From: Aquipuribacter hungaricus
GTDB lineage: Bacteria; Actinomycetota; Actinomycetes; Actinomycetales; JBBAYJ01
DNA: 64,000 bases
NCBI RefSeq assembly: GCF_042663885.1
Contig: NZ_JBHSXV010000001.1
Direction: 5' to 3' (one strand)
Position numbers and translations under genes: made by a program. Positions 63,113 to 64,000 of the stretch are shown here, one piece after another. Under the pieces are notes generated by a model, which made no database searches, had not been told where the DNA came from, and was given only the letters and a program-made list of their open reading frames with translations. Position 1 is the stretch's first letter. Each line of letters begins with the position of its first letter.

Positions 63113-63132
63113 AACCTACGCGCCCGTAGGTT
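63113..63132 (-). promoter_or_regulatory. TetR-like operator over the desaturase promoter
   Basis: AACCTACG-CGCC-CGTAGGTT is a perfect 8-bp inverted repeat with a 4-base centre. On the minus strand its right half includes TAGGTT (63118-63113), which fits a -10 box about 52 bases upstream of ATG 63061. Binding of a TetR-family lipid regulator would block this promoter; the regulator is not in the window. Confidence 0.7.
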
Positions 63133-63174
63133 CGGATGCAGCACCCGGGCGGCCCGGGGGCGGCGTGCCGCGCC

Positions 63175-64000
63175 TCACAGCCGGCCCACGTCGACCACCC
63201 GGACGACGGCCTCGCCGGCCTCGTCGGAGGCGGCCAGGTCGACCTCGGCGCTGATGCCCCAGTCCAGGTGCCCGAGCGGGTCGTCGAAGGCCTGACGCAC
63301 CCGCCACAGGCCGGGCTCGATGGTGACCATGAACCGGTCCGGGCCGCGGGCGTCCGGGCCGGTCCCGATCTGGTCGTGCTCGGCGAAGTACGCCTCGAGC
63401 ACCTCGCGCCAGCGCTCGGCGTCCCAGCCGGAGTCGTGGTCGAGGTCGCCGAGGTAGTTCCAGTGCCGCAGCGAGGCCATCCGCACCCGGCGGAACAGCT
63501 CGTTGCGGACGAGGACCCGGAACGCCCGGGTGTTGCGGGTGACCGGGGGAGGCCCGTCGTCGACGGACCCGGGCCGCAGCTCGGCCCCGGCCTCGGTGCC
63601 CGCCGCCAGCTGCGCCCACTCGTCCAGCAGCGAGGAGTCGACCTGGCGGACCAGCTCGCCGAGCCACTCGACGAGGTCGCGCAGCTCCTCGGTCCGGGCC
63701 TCGTCGGGCACGGTCTGCCGAAGCGCCCGGTAGGCGTCAGCGAGGTAGCGCAGCAGGACGCCCTCGGAGCGGACCAGGTCGTAGGCGCGGACGTACTCGG
63801 TGAAGGTCGCGGCCCGCTCCACCATGTCCCGCACCACCGACTTGGGGCTCAGCTCGTACTCCGTCACCCAGGGCTGGGCCTCGGCGTAGGTCTCGAACGC
63901 CTGCCCGAGCAGCTCGGCCAGCGGGCGGGGGTGGGTGACCTCCTCCAGCAGCTCCATCCGCTCCTCGTACTCGATGCCCTCGGCCTTCATGCCCTGCACG
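63175..64000 (-). CDS. DEAD/DEAH-box helicase with DUF3516 C-terminal domain, C-terminal part
   Basis: Only the last ~275 residues are inside the window; the gene continues past the right edge. The visible part is the DUF3516 domain: MKAEGIEYEERMELLEEVTHPRPLAELL, PWVTEYELSPKSVVRDMVERA, LVRSEGVLLRYLADAYRALRQTVPDEARTEEL (landmark LRYLADAYRALRQTVP) and EWLGELVRQVDSSLLDEW, followed by a C-terminal strand-rich end (RNTRAFRVLVRNELFRRV). DUF3516 occurs at the C-terminus of large actinobacterial DEAD/DEAH-box helicases of Ski2/Mtr4 type thought to act on RNA. The helicase motifs themselves are not in view. Confidence 0.88.
   Translation of the reverse strand, partial: VQGMKAEGIEYEERMELLEEVTHPRPLAELLGQAFETYAEAQPWVTEYELSPKSVVRDMVERAATFTEYVRAYDLVRSEGVLLRYLADAYRALRQTVPDEARTEELRDLVEWLGELVRQVDSSLLDEWAQLAAGTEAGAELRPGSVDDGPPPVTRNTRAFRVLVRNELFRRVRMASLRHWNYLGDLDHDSGWDAERWREVLEAYFAEHDQIGTGPDARGPDRFMVTIEPGLWRVRQAFDDPLGHLDWGISAEVDLAASDEAGEAVVRVVDVGRL

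Overview
The window is very GC-rich, densely packed with genes (no gap over 300 bases) and uses many GTG starts. The gene families present point to an actinobacterium: a glycogen/maltosyltransferase set built on GlgE, a DUF3516 helicase, a SigE-type ECF sigma factor, a FilP/Scy-like coiled-coil protein and a MeaB GTPase. A member of the order Micrococcales is my guess, not something the sequence proves. I recognise no rRNA, tRNA, CRISPR array, insertion sequence or prophage; the content is chromosomal.

Layout. 1-12.2 kb is accessory and housekeeping material: a lectin tail, an RibD/DHFR-like reductase, an MccF-like peptidase, a nucleotidyltransferase, a RidA protein, a drug-export operon (drrAB-like, merR, serine hydrolase) under a probable MerR promoter, a sugar transporter, a divergent epoxide hydrolase/MarR pair, a VOC protein and a histidine phosphatase. 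12.4-20.8 kb holds two full-length secreted bulb-type lectins, paralogous to the truncated one at the left edge, beside a sigma factor/membrane-protein pair, followed by several small proteins of unknown role. 20.9-26.3 kb has cstA with its small YbdD partner, an AI-2E family permease and a large coiled-coil protein. 26.3-34.6 kb is an acyl-CoA region: methylmalonyl-CoA epimerase, thiolase, MeaB and a B12-dependent acyl-CoA mutase whose active-site residues look like those of isobutyryl-CoA mutase rather than methylmalonyl-CoA mutase. 34.7-37.5 kb has a membrane protein, a lipoprotein gene broken by a one-base frameshift, and a thioredoxin-TPR protein. 37.6-53.3 kb is the glycogen/trehalose region: glgB, glgE-treS-mak, glgP and glgX, enough to convert trehalose to maltose, then maltose-1-phosphate, then alpha-glucan, to branch it, and to degrade it. 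53.3-64 kb has an enoyl-CoA hydratase, a methyltransferase, a hexapeptide acyltransferase, etfBA, a cysteine desulfurase coupled to mnmA (tRNA 2-thiouridine synthesis), an aldo/keto reductase, a MetE-like protein, an acyl-ACP desaturase and the C-terminal part of a DUF3516 helicase.

The most striking feature across the window is a promoter-like hexamer (NANNNT, mostly TANNNT or CANNNT) placed 6-8 nt before the start codon of at least 27 genes. That spacing means transcription would begin at or next to the start codon, so close to half of the genes here look leaderless. Other leads are a LacI-type operator over the glgP -10 box, a MerR palindrome inside a long promoter spacer, a perfect TetR-like operator upstream of the desaturase, a pair of inverted GTGACGTAA elements upstream of a cysteine-rich DUF1540 protein, and the frameshifted lipoprotein.
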